Notes: a model not told the origin generated them from the letters alone. 64,000 bases of DNA from Polaribacter sp. SA4-10 (GCF_002163835.1 NZ_CP019331.1:62001-126000); one strand, 5' to 3'. Positions 37,614 to 48,129 are shown, counted from the first letter of the stretch. Translations and numbers: made by a program.

Positions 37614-40091
37614 TTACTTTAATTTATCAGAATTTAAGAGAAAAACTGCATTTGCTACAAAGAGCTTTCCGTTCTCCCAAAAAGATCTAAAAAGCGGGTT
37701 GTCTACCATATAAATGATACTTCCACTTCCTATTTGATCTTCACCAAATAACAAAGATTCTGGAATGTTTTTTACAGCTTTACTACCCGCATAACCAGCA
37801 ACGTTTTTAGCCGCTTTATCAAAATAAGCTACATTGTTCCCTTCTTTTAAATACGTGTAAGAGGTTCCGCTTAATTTTAATGAAAAATAGGTTTTGTCAT
37901 ACCCAAAAGCCAAAGGGTGTGTAGTGTCTAGCGTACTTTTAAAAACACTACCTGTAATTAAATTCGCTACACTTTTACGCTCTGTATCTGCATATGGAAC
38001 TAAGTTTGCGTTTATAGAATCTTTCTTTGCTTTTCTTTGTTCTAAAGAAAATCCATCCTTATCAGCAAAACTTTCTAAAGCGCCTCCAATAGCAATTACA
38101 GTTCCGCCAGAACGCGTCCATTTTTTTAGTTTCTCTAAAGTATTTTTATTTAAAACTTTACTGTAATAACCGTTTGGTAAAATAATAACATCATAATTTG
38201 AAAAATCTACAGAAGAAAAATCATCAGAATTTATGTTTGTAATTGGGTAGTGTAATTGCGTTTCAAAGAAGTGCCAGATTTCACCAAAACTTAAAGAAGA
38301 AGTTCCTTGTCCAGATAAAACAGCTACTTTTTGTTTGTTGATTGGTTTTACAGAATAAGAACCAAAATCTGCACCAGAACTTACAAAGCCTGTTGGTGAT
38401 GGTGTTAATTCACGTTGGTGTTTATTTGCGATTTCAACTATTTTAGCATCAAAGGCATCGTTTCTATTATCATTTCTTAAAATGATTAGCGTTCCTTTTT
38501 TAAATGATTTTCCTTCAACAGAAAAATCTTTTTCAGTAAACCTTGGTACAATATTATGTTGTAATAAAGCACTTAAAAAAGTAGCATCTTCTAAACTGTT
38601 CCATTTAGAAATGTATGCGTATGCATTTTTATCAATGGTATTAGTTACTTTTTTGAAGTTTGTATTTACAGTGGAATTTACTTTCGTTTTAGAAGCAATT
38701 GCATCAAAACCATGTGCGTATGGCAAAGACCAAGCAGTAATGTCATAGGTTAAAGAATCTACAAGTTTTGTAATTGGCTCAAACAACACTTTTACCATTT
38801 TTCCTTTTGGCTGATCTGTATGAATGACCAAGTCGTTATCTGAGATCGTAAATTTACCTTCCTTTTGGGTGTTGAAATGATATCCTTTTGTAGTGCCTTT
38901 TTCAGCTTGTTCATATCTAATTTCATGCGTATCTAGCAATCTTTTTAAACGGTTTGTTTTATCTTGATTCTCATTTTTTAGTACAAAACTTTTGTATTTG
39001 AAATTAGAGTTCTCAAAGAATTTTCTGAATTCAGTATTTAATTTTGAAGCATTTTTAGAAGAAATTTCTACAGTAGATAAACCTGTTGTTGTATGATGTA
39101 TTGCTCTGTCTGTTAAGGTTAAAATTTCTCCTTCATCAGTTTTAATACCTAAACCTGCCATTCCGTGACCCGCTTGTTCGTAGGTCATACCAATTGCGCC
39201 CATAAAAGTTGGATACGTATCTCCATAACTGGGATATAGTAAATCGAAACTTTCTTTTGTAAAATACAACCAACCTTCTTTGTCGAAATATTTAGCGTGA
39301 TTTTTTCCTATTTCTGTTTGAAAATCATGTTGCCAATCAGAAATTATTTCATGAAAAGGTGCTGCAGCTGGTGCAAAATAATACGGATTGTTAATATATT
39401 GTTCGTGAAAATCTACATGAATATGTGGCATCCATTTATTGTAAATAGCAATTCGCTGCACAGATTCTACTTGTGTTACCCAAGCCCAGTCTCTATTTAA
39501 ATCGAATAAATAATGATTTGGTCTTCCTCCAGGCCATGGTTCTGAATGTTCTTTTGCTTCTTGATTAATGTTGTAAGGTGTACTTTTTACTTGATTAAAC
39601 CAGTTTACATAACGGTCTCTTCCGTCAGGATTTATACACGGATCTATAATGACAACCGTATTTTCTAACCAAGCTTTTTTTGTTGTAACTAATTCATACA
39701 AAGTTAACATCGCTGCTTCTGTACTTGAAGCTTCATTACCATGAACGTTGTAACTTAACCAAACAATAGCAGTTTTAGAATCTGAATTTCCAGAAATAAG
39801 TCCTGTTTGAGCAAGGTTTGCTTTTCTAATAGTCTCTAAATTAGTAATATTTTCTTGTGAAGAGATATAACTTACATACAAAGGTCTGTGTTCATTTGTT
39901 TCTCCATATTTCTCTAATTTTACAGTAGATAATGTGCTGCTAACATATTTAAAATAATCTACAACTTTATGATGTCTTGTAAAACGAGCACCAATTTCAT
40001 ACCCTAAAAATTCGGAAGGAGATTGTAGTTTTTGAGCATAATAACTGCTAAAAGAAAGTACAGTTAAGAGTAAGAATAATTTAATTTTCAT
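37614..40091 (-). CDS. Exported M14-family zinc carboxypeptidase-like protein
   Basis: This 825-residue protein has a signal peptide (MKIKLFLLLTVLSFSSYYAQ). The M14 domain (about 40-350) has zinc ligands His117 and Glu120 (NVHGNEASS) and His228 (HVDFHEQ), an NPDGRDR motif (about 154), DLNRDW and a catalytic Glu in MTYEQAGHG (about 309). The second half carries a glutamine-amidotransferase-like fold region (VAVLSGQGTSSLSFGEIWHF, about 610 on). It probably degrades peptides outside the cytoplasm. A -7 box TACTTTTG lies on the reverse strand at 40112-40119. Confidence 0.88.
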   Translation of the reverse strand: MKIKLFLLLTVLSFSSYYAQKLQSPSEFLGYEIGARFTRHHKVVDYFKYVSSTLSTVKLEKYGETNEHRPLYVSYISSQENITNLETIRKANLAQTGLISGNSDSKTAIVWLSYNVHGNEASSTEAAMLTLYELVTTKKAWLENTVVIIDPCINPDGRDRYVNWFNQVKSTPYNINQEAKEHSEPWPGGRPNHYLFDLNRDWAWVTQVESVQRIAIYNKWMPHIHVDFHEQYINNPYYFAPAAAPFHEIISDWQHDFQTEIGKNHAKYFDKEGWLYFTKESFDLLYPSYGDTYPTFMGAIGMTYEQAGHGMAGLGIKTDEGEILTLTDRAIHHTTTGLSTVEISSKNASKLNTEFRKFFENSNFKYKSFVLKNENQDKTNRLKRLLDTHEIRYEQAEKGTTKGYHFNTQKEGKFTISDNDLVIHTDQPKGKMVKVLFEPITKLVDSLTYDITAWSLPYAHGFDAIASKTKVNSTVNTNFKKVTNTIDKNAYAYISKWNSLEDATFLSALLQHNIVPRFTEKDFSVEGKSFKKGTLIILRNDNRNDAFDAKIVEIANKHQRELTPSPTGFVSSGADFGSYSVKPINKQKVAVLSGQGTSSLSFGEIWHFFETQLHYPITNINSDDFSSVDFSNYDVIILPNGYYSKVLNKNTLEKLKKWTRSGGTVIAIGGALESFADKDGFSLEQRKAKKDSINANLVPYADTERKSVANLITGSVFKSTLDTTHPLAFGYDKTYFSLKLSGTSYTYLKEGNNVAYFDKAAKNVAGYAGSKAVKNIPESLLFGEDQIGSGSIIYMVDNPLFRSFWENGKLFVANAVFLLNSDKLK

Positions 40092-40216
40092 AAAAAATGT
40101 AGTTTGATATTCAAAAGTAATGAATATATTTTTTTGTTTTTCATTAGATTGAATCTTTATGATGTTAAAACTTTGTTAGATTGGTTTTGTCTTTACTACT
40201 TAGCGTAAAAAAACAG

Positions 40217-40224
40217 TATTTTTG
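40217..40224 (+). promoter_or_regulatory. TAnnTTTG box abutting methyltransferase start
   Basis: TATTTTTG ends four bases before the ATG at 40229, so transcription would begin at or very near the start codon (leaderless). Confidence 0.5.
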
Positions 40225-40228
40225 AGTT

Positions 40229-40891
40229 ATGATTACAAACGAAGAAGACCGTAAAATTTCTAAAGAGAAAATAGATTACAAAACGCATTGGAATGCTGCA
40301 TATTTAAATAATGCTCCAGAAAAATTGGGGTGGTTTGAAGGAAACTCAGAAAAAACGTTAGCCCTAATTAAGGAAACTAAACTACCAAAAAATGCAACTA
40401 TTTTAAATGTTGGTTCAGGTTCTTCAACGTTAATAGATGCTTTATTAAAAGAAGGTTTTTCTAATATTATTGCGAATGATTTAGCGGAAGAATCTTTAGA
40501 GAGTTTAAAAAAAAGAATAGGGAATAATAATAATGTTCAGTTTGTAGTTGATGATTTATTACATCCATTAAAATTAAATAAACTAAAGAATATAGATTTA
40601 TGGAATGATAGAGCTGTATTGCATTTCTTCAAAAAAAAGGAAGAAATAGATGCTTATTTTAATTTACTTAAAAAAGTGATGTCTCTAAATGGGTTTGTAA
40701 TTATTGCTGTTTTTTCAAAAGATGGAGCAGAAAAATGTTGTGGCTTAACACTTAAAAGGTATGATGTAGAAATGTTACAAAAAGAGTTAGGTGCTAATTT
40801 TAAACTTATAAAAAGTTTTAATTACACTTTTGTGAATCCTTTTGGAGGAGAAAGACCTTATATTTACACTCTGTTTCAAAGAAAAAATTAA
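40229..40891 (+). CDS. Class I SAM-dependent methyltransferase
   Basis: This 220-residue protein has the SAM motif I ILNVGSGSSTLIDALL (about 59-74), motif II NDLAEESLESL (about 88) and a DRAVLHFF segment (about 128-135). The start DYKTHWNAAYLNNAPEKLGW is typical of a TPMT/TehB-like group of small-molecule methyltransferases. The substrate is unknown. It ends three bases before bshC and is in an operon with it. Confidence 0.8.
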   Translation: MITNEEDRKISKEKIDYKTHWNAAYLNNAPEKLGWFEGNSEKTLALIKETKLPKNATILNVGSGSSTLIDALLKEGFSNIIANDLAEESLESLKKRIGNNNNVQFVVDDLLHPLKLNKLKNIDLWNDRAVLHFFKKKEEIDAYFNLLKKVMSLNGFVIIAVFSKDGAEKCCGLTLKRYDVEMLQKELGANFKLIKSFNYTFVNPFGGERPYIYTLFQRKN

Positions 40892-40893
40892 GA

Positions 40894-42486
40894 ATGAAAG
40901 TAACACATATTCCATTTCAAAAAACCGGATTTTTCTCTAAAACAATGCTTCATTATTTAGAGAAAAAAGATGTTATACAGCCATTTTATAATAACTTTCC
41001 AGACATTACTGGTTTTCATAACCAAATAGAAGAGAAACAAAAATCGTTTCGTTTACAAGCTAGATTACCCTTAGTTGATGCCTTAAAAAAGCAATACCAA
41101 GACGTACATAAATCTGAAAAAACGAGTGCTAATTTAGCCTCTTTAAAGCAGCAGAATACATTTACAATTACAACGGGGCATCAATTAAATTTGTTTACCG
41201 GACCTTTGTATTTTTTGTATAAAATAATTTCTGTTATTAATTTAAGCGAAGAATTATCAGAGAAATTTCCTGAACAAAATTTTGTTCCTGTGTATTGGAT
41301 GGCAACAGAAGATCATGATTTTGATGAAATCAATTATTTTAATTTTGATGGAAAAAAAGTACGTTGGAATCGAGAAGATGGAGGAGCCGTTGGACGCTTT
41401 TCTACAGACGGATTACAAGACGTTTTTGACGTTTTTTCTAACCATTTAGGGAATTCTAAAAATGCAGCTTTTATGAAGCAATTATTTTCAGAGGCCTATT
41501 TAAAACACAACAATTTAGCAGCAGCAACACGCTATATTGCAAATGAATTATTTGGTGAATATGGTTTGGTAATTGTTGATGGTGATGATGCTAAACTAAA
41601 GCAATTATTTGCGCCAATTGTAAAAGATGAGTTAGAAAACGGAACTTCATTTAATGAAGTTTCTAAAACAATAGCAGCATTAGAAAAAGACTATAAAATT
41701 CAAGTAAATCCCAGAGAAATTAACTTGTTTTATCTTACTGATGAAAGTAGAGAACGCATCCTTTTAGAAAACGGAATTTACAAAGTAAATAATACAGAAA
41801 TCACTTTTTCTAAAGATGAAATTTTACGTGAAGTAGATGAAAACCCAAAAGCCTTTTCGCCAAATGTAATTATGAGGCCATTGTATCAAGAGGTGATTTT
41901 GCCAAACCTTTGTTATGTTGGTGGAGGAGGAGAAATAGCGTATTGGTTTGAATTGAAAGCCTATTTTGAGAAAGTAAAGATTCCTTTTCCTATTTTATTA
42001 TTACGTAATTCTGTGCAAGTGATCTCAGAAAAGCAACAGAAAAAATTAGATAAATTAGAGGTTACATTAGAAGAACTATTTTTAAAACAACATGATTTAT
42101 TATCTAAAAAAGTAATAGAAAATTCGGGTATAGAAATTAATTTTAAAGAAAAGTCAACTTTTTTAGAACAACAATTTTCAGATTTAAAAGTTGTTGCAGA
42201 AAAAACAGATGTTTCTTTTGGAAATGCTGTAAAAGCACAAGAAGTAAAACAGTTAAAAGGATTAAAAAACCTTGAAAAACGTTTGTTGAAAGCAGAAAAA
42301 AGAAGACAAAAAGAGTTGGTAGAAAGAATTACGGAGCTTCAAAATCTGTTATTGCCAAATCAAAGTTTAGAGGAAAGGCAGCGTAATTTTTCTGAATATT
42401 ATTTAGAATACGGACCTTCATTTATCACTTCTTTAAAAACTGTATTAAAACCTTTGCAATTAGAATTTACAATCTTAGAATTATAG
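40894..42486 (+). CDS. bshC: Putative cysteine ligase BshC (bacillithiol synthesis)
   Basis: This 530-residue protein matches BshC throughout: FTITTGHQLNLFTGPLYFLY (about 90-110), FVPVYWMATEDHDFDEINYF (about 130-150), FSPNVIMRPLYQEVILPNLC and GGGGEIAYWFELK, and the coiled-coil stalk (about 380-500). BshC adds cysteine to glucosaminyl-malate in the last step of bacillithiol formation. Length is normal. It is coupled to the upstream methyltransferase gene. Confidence 0.93.
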   Translation: MKVTHIPFQKTGFFSKTMLHYLEKKDVIQPFYNNFPDITGFHNQIEEKQKSFRLQARLPLVDALKKQYQDVHKSEKTSANLASLKQQNTFTITTGHQLNLFTGPLYFLYKIISVINLSEELSEKFPEQNFVPVYWMATEDHDFDEINYFNFDGKKVRWNREDGGAVGRFSTDGLQDVFDVFSNHLGNSKNAAFMKQLFSEAYLKHNNLAAATRYIANELFGEYGLVIVDGDDAKLKQLFAPIVKDELENGTSFNEVSKTIAALEKDYKIQVNPREINLFYLTDESRERILLENGIYKVNNTEITFSKDEILREVDENPKAFSPNVIMRPLYQEVILPNLCYVGGGGEIAYWFELKAYFEKVKIPFPILLLRNSVQVISEKQQKKLDKLEVTLEELFLKQHDLLSKKVIENSGIEINFKEKSTFLEQQFSDLKVVAEKTDVSFGNAVKAQEVKQLKGLKNLEKRLLKAEKRRQKELVERITELQNLLLPNQSLEERQRNFSEYYLEYGPSFITSLKTVLKPLQLEFTILEL

Positions 42487-42529
42487 GCGTTATTTTTCAA
42501 TTAAATAGTACAATTGGTTCTTTTTAGAT

Positions 42530-42537
42530 TAGTTTTG
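42530..42537 (+). promoter_or_regulatory. TAnnTTTG box abutting rlmF start
   Basis: TAGTTTTG ends five bases before the ATG at 42543, again implying a leaderless transcript. Confidence 0.5.
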
Positions 42538-42542
42538 CAGCT

Positions 42543-43412
42543 ATGAATTCTACAAATAAAACTTTCCATAAAAATAGTAAGCATAATAATGGTTACAATT
42601 TTCCAGAATTAGTAAAAGCGAATCCTGCATTAAAGGAATTCATTATTGATAATTCTCATGGAAATAGGTCTATTGATTTTTCTGATCCAAAAGGGGTAAA
42701 GGAATTGAATAAAGCACTTTTGCTTGCTCATTATAAGATTACATCTTGGAATTTTCCTGATAAAAATTTATGTCCTCCAATTCCTGGGAGAGTAGATTAT
42801 ATTCATTATTTATCAGACTTACTTTCTGAATCAGAAAGTAAAGAAGATATCAAAATCTTAGATATTGGCGTAGGAGCTAGTTGTATTTATCCTTTGTTAG
42901 GGGTTTCTGAATATGATTGGAGTTTTGTAGGAACGGATATCGATTTAGAGTCTTTAGATTCGGCACAAGATATTGTAGACGATAATAAATTTGAATCTAA
43001 AATTGAATTGCGTCATCAAAAAGATGAGATGCTAATTTTAAAAGGTATTATTAACGAGAAAGATTCTTTTTCTGCAACCATGTGTAATCCGCCATTCTAT
43101 AAATCGGCAGAAGAAGCACAAGGAGCAAATAGCAGAAAGTCTAGAAATTTAGGGAATAACGCTGTTAGAAATTTTGCTGGAAACAATAATGAACTTTGGT
43201 ACATTGGTGGAGAAAAAGCATTCTTACATAACTATTTATATGAAAGCTCTTTGTTTCCTAAAAGTAGTAAATGGTTTACAAGTTTAGTTTCTAAGAAAGA
43301 AAATGTAAAAAGTTTAGAAAAATCTTCTAAGAAGTTAGGTGCTAAGGAGTTTAAAGTTATTCCGATGAGCCAAGGGAACAAAGTAACTAGAATTGTTGCT
43401 TGGAGGTTTTAA
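42543..43412 (+). CDS. rlmF: 23S rRNA (adenine-1618-N6)-methyltransferase RlmF
   Basis: This 289-residue protein has the RlmF opening (FPELVKANPALKEFIID), the DFSDPKGVKELNKALLLAHY segment, SAM motif ILDIGVGASCIYPLLG (about 103-118) and the N6-adenine catalytic motif CNPPFY (about 181). It methylates A1618 of 23S rRNA (E. coli numbering). Length is standard and a terminator follows. Confidence 0.93.
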   Translation: MNSTNKTFHKNSKHNNGYNFPELVKANPALKEFIIDNSHGNRSIDFSDPKGVKELNKALLLAHYKITSWNFPDKNLCPPIPGRVDYIHYLSDLLSESESKEDIKILDIGVGASCIYPLLGVSEYDWSFVGTDIDLESLDSAQDIVDDNKFESKIELRHQKDEMLILKGIINEKDSFSATMCNPPFYKSAEEAQGANSRKSRNLGNNAVRNFAGNNNELWYIGGEKAFLHNYLYESSLFPKSSKWFTSLVSKKENVKSLEKSSKKLGAKEFKVIPMSQGNKVTRIVAWRF

Positions 43413-43470
43413 AAAGCTATTTTTTTTAGATTTTTCAATTGCGAATTACTGCACAATAAAATTTAATATA

Positions 43471-43518
43471 TAGGCACATAGAAAACAGTATTTCTGTTTT
43501 TTATGTGTCTATTTTTTT
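43471..43518 (+). terminator. Terminator after rlmF
   Basis: A long stem, TAGGCACATA-GAAAACAG with CTGTTTTTT-ATGTGTCTA, is followed by seven T. Confidence 0.75.
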
Positions 43519-43563
43519 ATTCGTTTTAAAAGTATTTTCTGATAATGGGTTTTCGTTGAAATT

Positions 43564-43706
43564 GTTATTCTTGCGAAGGCAGAAATCTAAACTCCATTTG
43601 TTTAAACACCGCTATTTCAGCATTTAAATTTCACTTATAAATAAATTACACCCTTTTTTTTCATAACTATTTGTTTTTTATGGATTCCTACCTAAGCAGG
43701 AATAAC
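43564..43706. repeat. Palindromic intergenic repeat (MITE-like)
   Basis: GTTATTCTTGCGAAGGCAG (43564) and the near-complement CCTAAGCAGGAATAAC (to 43706) form the ends of a 143-bp element. It is of the GTCATTCCTGCGAAGG type, common between flavobacterial genes. Confidence 0.6.
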
Positions 43707-43764
43707 AAATTGTTTGAGTTTTTATTAAAAGAGTACTTCATTATTTACAATAACAAAAAGGAGA

Positions 43765-44367
43765 CTAATTAAAAACGATATCGTTTATTTTATACTTTTT
43801 ACAAATAAAGTGTAAAATGGTGTAGACTAGCATGTGTACAAACACCAAGCAAATAAACGCATATAAAGGAACTCCCAATATTTGGTAAGGCCAATAATAC
43901 GTCCAAACGCCTAAGTAAATTGTAATTACTTCTCCAAAAGCAGGTAGTATTAAGGCTAAAAGTATAGCTAATAAAATTTTGTTCTTTTGTGTTTGTTTAA
44001 CTAATAACGGAATTAAATTACGCTCAAGTTTATATAAATAATGGAATGCTAGCATCCACGCAAAAGGCAACCATAAAGGCAATTCTCTTGTTACTTCATG
44101 ATATTCCCAATAACCGTTTGCAACTCCCCAAGTTTCACCTACAATGCCGCCAAAACCAGTTAATAACATACCAGCTAATAACAACCAATTCTTATTCGTT
44201 TTTGGTTGTATGATTTCTTTATAAATATTGTGAATTATTTTAAGTATTAAAAGAACAGCAATTATAGCATCCTGTTTTTTTAAAACCCCAATTAGAATTC
44301 CTGCAATAATTAATTTAACAAGTGCTTTTAGAATTTCTTTTAAGAATAACTTTTTGTTGGTAATCAT
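43765..44367 (-). CDS. Conserved hypothetical membrane protein, 200 aa
   Basis: This protein has about six hydrophobic segments (residues 12-30, 34-48, 60-76, 98-112, 128-148, 160-190). Conserved-looking polar motifs lie between them: GETWGVANGYWEYH and GEVITIYLGVWTYYWPYQ, two similar Trp/Tyr-rich loops that suggest an internal duplication. The family is not recognised and no transport function can be stated. The 44368-44640 spacer upstream holds a short decayed coding stretch (NSKYKKTDKLVLKTDESLFV, reverse strand) and nothing else. Confidence 0.6.
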   Translation of the reverse strand: MITNKKLFLKEILKALVKLIIAGILIGVLKKQDAIIAVLLILKIIHNIYKEIIQPKTNKNWLLLAGMLLTGFGGIVGETWGVANGYWEYHEVTRELPLWLPFAWMLAFHYLYKLERNLIPLLVKQTQKNKILLAILLALILPAFGEVITIYLGVWTYYWPYQILGVPLYAFICLVFVHMLVYTILHFICKKYKINDIVFN

Positions 44368-44647
44368 TGGTGTATTTATAGATGCTAAAAATAAGGTATT
44401 TATTTAATCTTACTTGATAAGCACAAATAAAGATTCATCAGTCTTTAAAACCAATTTATCAGTTTTTTTATACTTAGAATTGCCTGCTTTTTCTCTTCTA
44501 TTTTCGATTTTTAACTACATCAATATTTTCTAGTCAAGTGTTATTTTCGATCTCTTTTTAGACGGTCAGTTACTGTTTAAGTTTTCTTTACTACTAAAAT
44601 AAGAAAAGGAGTAAGAAAATTGACACCTACTTTTTTGAATTTAAAGA

Positions 44648-44682
44648 AAAAAAAAACCGAAGCAACTTGCTTCGGTTTTAGA
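44648..44682 (-). terminator. Terminator after lpd
   Basis: AAAACCGAAGC / GCTTCGGTTTT with a short AACTT loop; on the minus strand it is followed by a run of T. Confidence 0.85.
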
Positions 44683-44740
44683 TAAACGAACTATTTGTAT
44701 CGTTAAAAATTTAATTATATTTAATAAAATAATCTAATGA

Positions 44741-46129
44741 TTATAAATGAATTACTTCATCATAAGCAGCTGCAACTGCTTCCATAACCGCTTCACTCAT
44801 TGTTGGGTGTGGATGAATTGTTTTTAAAACTTCATGACCTGTAGTTTCTAATTTACGTCCTAAAACTGCTTCCGCAATCATATCTGTAACTCCAGCACCA
44901 ATCATATGGCAACCTAACCATTCACCATATTTTGCATCAAAAATCACTTTTACAAAACCATCAGTAGTTCCTGCTGCTGTTGCTTTACCAGATGCAGAAA
45001 AAGGAAATTTACCAATTTTTAATTCGTAACCAGCTTCTTTGGCTTTTGCTTCTGTCATACCAACAGATGCAATTTCTGGAGTTGCATACGTACAACCAGG
45101 AACGTTTCCGTAATCAATTGGTTCTGTATGTAAACCCGCTAATTTTTCAACACAAGTAATTCCTTCTGCAGAAGCAACATGTGCTAAAGCTTGTCCAGGA
45201 ACAATATCTCCAATTGCATAATAACCAGGAATATTTGTTTGGTAAAAATCGCTTACTAAGATTTTATCTCTGTCAACAATAATTCCAACATCTTCTAACC
45301 CTATATTTTCTATGTTCGATTTAATTCCAACGGCTGATAATAAGATATCTGCTTCTAATTTTATTTCTCCTTTTTTCGTTTTTACAGTGGCAACAACACC
45401 TTTACCAGAAGTATCAACAGACTCTACAGAAGAATTTGTCATTACTTTAATTCCTGCTTTTTTAATTGATTTTTCAAATTGTTTAGAAACATCAATATCT
45501 TCTACAGGAACTACGTTTGGCATAAACTCTACAATAGTAACCGCTGTTCCCATTGCATTATAAAAATGCGCAAACTCAACTCCAATAGCACCAGAACCTA
45601 CAATAATAATAGATTTTGGTTGTTTTGGCAATGTCATTGCTTGTCTATAACCAATTACTTTTTTACCATCTTGTGGTAAGTTTGGTAATTCTCTAGAACG
45701 TGCACCCGTTGCAATAATTATGTTATCAGCAGCATATTCAGTTACGGTTCCATCTTCTGCGGTAACATCAACTTTTTTACCAGTTTTTATTTTTCCAAAA
45801 CCGTTAATAATATCAATTTTGTTTTTCTTCATTAAGAAAGAAACACCTTTACTCATTCCATTGGCAATACCACGACTACGTTTTATAACAGCGTCAAAAT
45901 CTTTATCAATTGCTTCTGCCTTTAAACCATATTGATCAACATGTTTTAAGTAATCATAAACTTGCGCAGATTTTAACAATGCTTTTGTAGGAATACATCC
46001 CCAGTTTAAGCAAATTCCGCCTAAGCTTTCTTTTTCTACAATGGCAACTTTAAAGCCTAGTTGAGAAGCTCTAATTCCTGTAACATATCCTCCAGGACCA
46101 CTACCAATAATAATAATGTCGTATTTCAT
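44741..46129 (-). CDS. lpd: Dihydrolipoyl dehydrogenase
   Basis: This 462-residue flavoprotein is the E3 component of 2-oxoacid dehydrogenase complexes; it reoxidises dihydrolipoamide with NAD+. It shows the FAD motif GSGPGGYVTG (9-18), redox disulfide GGICLNWGC (Cys40, Cys45), NAD motif GSGAIGVEF (about 177) and the His-Glu active site HPHPTMSEAVMEA near the end. The start at MKYDIIIIGSG is preferred over an upstream ATG at 46186, whose extra 19 residues are not family-like. Confidence 0.94.
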   Translation of the reverse strand: MKYDIIIIGSGPGGYVTGIRASQLGFKVAIVEKESLGGICLNWGCIPTKALLKSAQVYDYLKHVDQYGLKAEAIDKDFDAVIKRSRGIANGMSKGVSFLMKKNKIDIINGFGKIKTGKKVDVTAEDGTVTEYAADNIIIATGARSRELPNLPQDGKKVIGYRQAMTLPKQPKSIIIVGSGAIGVEFAHFYNAMGTAVTIVEFMPNVVPVEDIDVSKQFEKSIKKAGIKVMTNSSVESVDTSGKGVVATVKTKKGEIKLEADILLSAVGIKSNIENIGLEDVGIIVDRDKILVSDFYQTNIPGYYAIGDIVPGQALAHVASAEGITCVEKLAGLHTEPIDYGNVPGCTYATPEIASVGMTEAKAKEAGYELKIGKFPFSASGKATAAGTTDGFVKVIFDAKYGEWLGCHMIGAGVTDMIAEAVLGRKLETTGHEVLKTIHPHPTMSEAVMEAVAAAYDEVIHL

Positions 46130-46353
46130 AATTGTGTTTTTTGTCTTTCTTGTTTCTATAATTTGGGCGTTCGAGCGGGCTTTCACTACTCGCTTTTTTT
46201 AGTCTTGTTCTCTATATAAATTTGCTAAAAAGCAAATGTACTCGAACAAACAACTAAAAAAGAGCTCAAACATACCGTTCAATCCCTAACGCAAGCAAAT
46301 CTACTAACTTTTATGCGTACTGCCAACTACATACTGTAACTGTTCACCAATTT

Positions 46354-48129
46354 CTACATTCTCTCTGGAACCTGAATTCCTAACAATGAAAATGCCGATT
46401 TTATGGTGTCAGCAACTTTCTTAGCTAACTGTACTCTAAATATTTTTTTATCTTGATCTTCTTCACCTAAAATAGATACATTCTGATAAAAAGAATTGAA
46501 TTCTTTTACCAAATCATAGGTGTAATTTGCAATAATTGCTGGCGAATAATTAGTTGCAGCTTGTTGTATTGCTTCAGGATAAATCTCTAATTGTTTTAAT
46601 AATTCTTTCTCCTTTTCGTGTAAATCAATTACAACAGGTTTTGAATAATCAAATGCTGCCTTTCTTATAATAGATTGAATTCTTGCATAGGTATACTGTA
46701 TAAAAGGACCTGTGTTTCCTTGAAAATCTACCGAAGATTTTGGATCGAATAAAATTCTCTTTTTAGGATCTACTTTAAGAATAAAATACTTTAAAGCACC
46801 TAAACCAATCGTTTTATACAATTCGTTTTTCTCTTCTTCAGAATACCCGTCTAATTTTCCTAGTTCCTCAGAAATCTCTTTAGCAGTAGCTGTCATTTCT
46901 AGCATTAATTCATCAGCATCTACAACCGTTCCTTCTCTAGATTTCATTTTTCCAGAAGGTAAATCTACCATTCCGTAACTTAAATGATGCAATTGTTTTG
47001 CCCAATCAAAACCTAATTTTTTCAAGATTAAAAACAATACCTGAAAATGATAATCTTGCTCATTACCAACCGTGTAGACCATTCCTCCAACATCCGGAAA
47101 ATCTTTTACACGTTGTATAGCGGTACCAATATCTTGCGTCATATAAACTGCTGTTCCGTCTGAACGCAACACAATTTTTTCATCCAAACCATCAGCTGTT
47201 AAATCACACCAAACAGAACCATCTTCTTTTTTATAGAAAACACCTTTTTCTATCCCTTGTGCAACTACATCTTTTCCTAATAAGTAGGTATTACTTTCAT
47301 AATATAGAGTGTCAAAATCTACACCCATATTTTTATAGGTAACCTCAAAACCACTATAAACCCAAGCGTTCATTTCTTTCCAAAGTGCAACAACTTTTTC
47401 ATCTCCAGCTTCCCATTTTAAAAGCATTTGTTGTGCTGCTACTAAAAGAGGTGCTTGTTTTTTAGCTTCTTCTTCTGTTTTTCCTTTAGCTATTAATTGT
47501 GCAATCTCCTTTTTATATTCTTGGTCAAATTTTACATAATAATTACCAACTAATTTGTCGCCTTTTAAGCCAGTAGATTCCGGAGTTTCTCCGTTTCCAT
47601 AGGTTTCCCAAGCCAACATCGATTTACAGATATGAATTCCACGATCGTTAATAATCTGAGTTTTATAGACTTTTTTTCCTGAAGCTTTCATAATTTCTGC
47701 AACAGAATATCCTAATAAATTATTACGAACATGCCCTAAATGCAAAGGCTTGTTTGTATTTGGCGATGAATATTCTACCATCATTGCTTTTTCATCAGCA
47801 GAAGGAGCAACAAATCCGTAATAAGCGTTCTCTAAAACTGAATTGAAGAAATTGGTATAAAAAGCATCCTCAATTACTAAATTTAAAAAACCTTTTACAA
47901 CATTGTAATTTGTTATTTGGGGTATGTTTTCAACAACATATTTCCCTAAATCTTCACCAATCTGAACAGGATTTCCTTTTTTGTAACGTAACAAAGGGAA
48001 TACAACTACTGTGATATCTCCTTCAAATTCTTTTCTTGTTGCTTGAAATTCTACCGTTGGAATTTCAATATTATATAGCGCTAAAAATCCCTCTTTTACT
48101 TTGGATTCTATGGTGTTTTGGATGTTCAT
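46354..48129 (-). CDS. argS: Arginyl-tRNA synthetase
   Basis: This 591-residue class I synthetase has an N-terminal Add-1 domain (about 1-90), the HIGH-type motif HLGH (130-133) within SSPNTNKPLHLGHVRNN, a KMKSREGTVV loop in the KMSKS position (about 400) and a helical C-terminal anticodon-binding DALR domain ending in GIQVPERM. It charges tRNA-Arg. A reverse-strand -7 box TAATTTTG lies at 48151-48158, about 21 bases before the start. Confidence 0.96.
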   Translation of the reverse strand: MNIQNTIESKVKEGFLALYNIEIPTVEFQATRKEFEGDITVVVFPLLRYKKGNPVQIGEDLGKYVVENIPQITNYNVVKGFLNLVIEDAFYTNFFNSVLENAYYGFVAPSADEKAMMVEYSSPNTNKPLHLGHVRNNLLGYSVAEIMKASGKKVYKTQIINDRGIHICKSMLAWETYGNGETPESTGLKGDKLVGNYYVKFDQEYKKEIAQLIAKGKTEEEAKKQAPLLVAAQQMLLKWEAGDEKVVALWKEMNAWVYSGFEVTYKNMGVDFDTLYYESNTYLLGKDVVAQGIEKGVFYKKEDGSVWCDLTADGLDEKIVLRSDGTAVYMTQDIGTAIQRVKDFPDVGGMVYTVGNEQDYHFQVLFLILKKLGFDWAKQLHHLSYGMVDLPSGKMKSREGTVVDADELMLEMTATAKEISEELGKLDGYSEEEKNELYKTIGLGALKYFILKVDPKKRILFDPKSSVDFQGNTGPFIQYTYARIQSIIRKAAFDYSKPVVIDLHEKEKELLKQLEIYPEAIQQAATNYSPAIIANYTYDLVKEFNSFYQNVSILGEEDQDKKIFRVQLAKKVADTIKSAFSLLGIQVPERM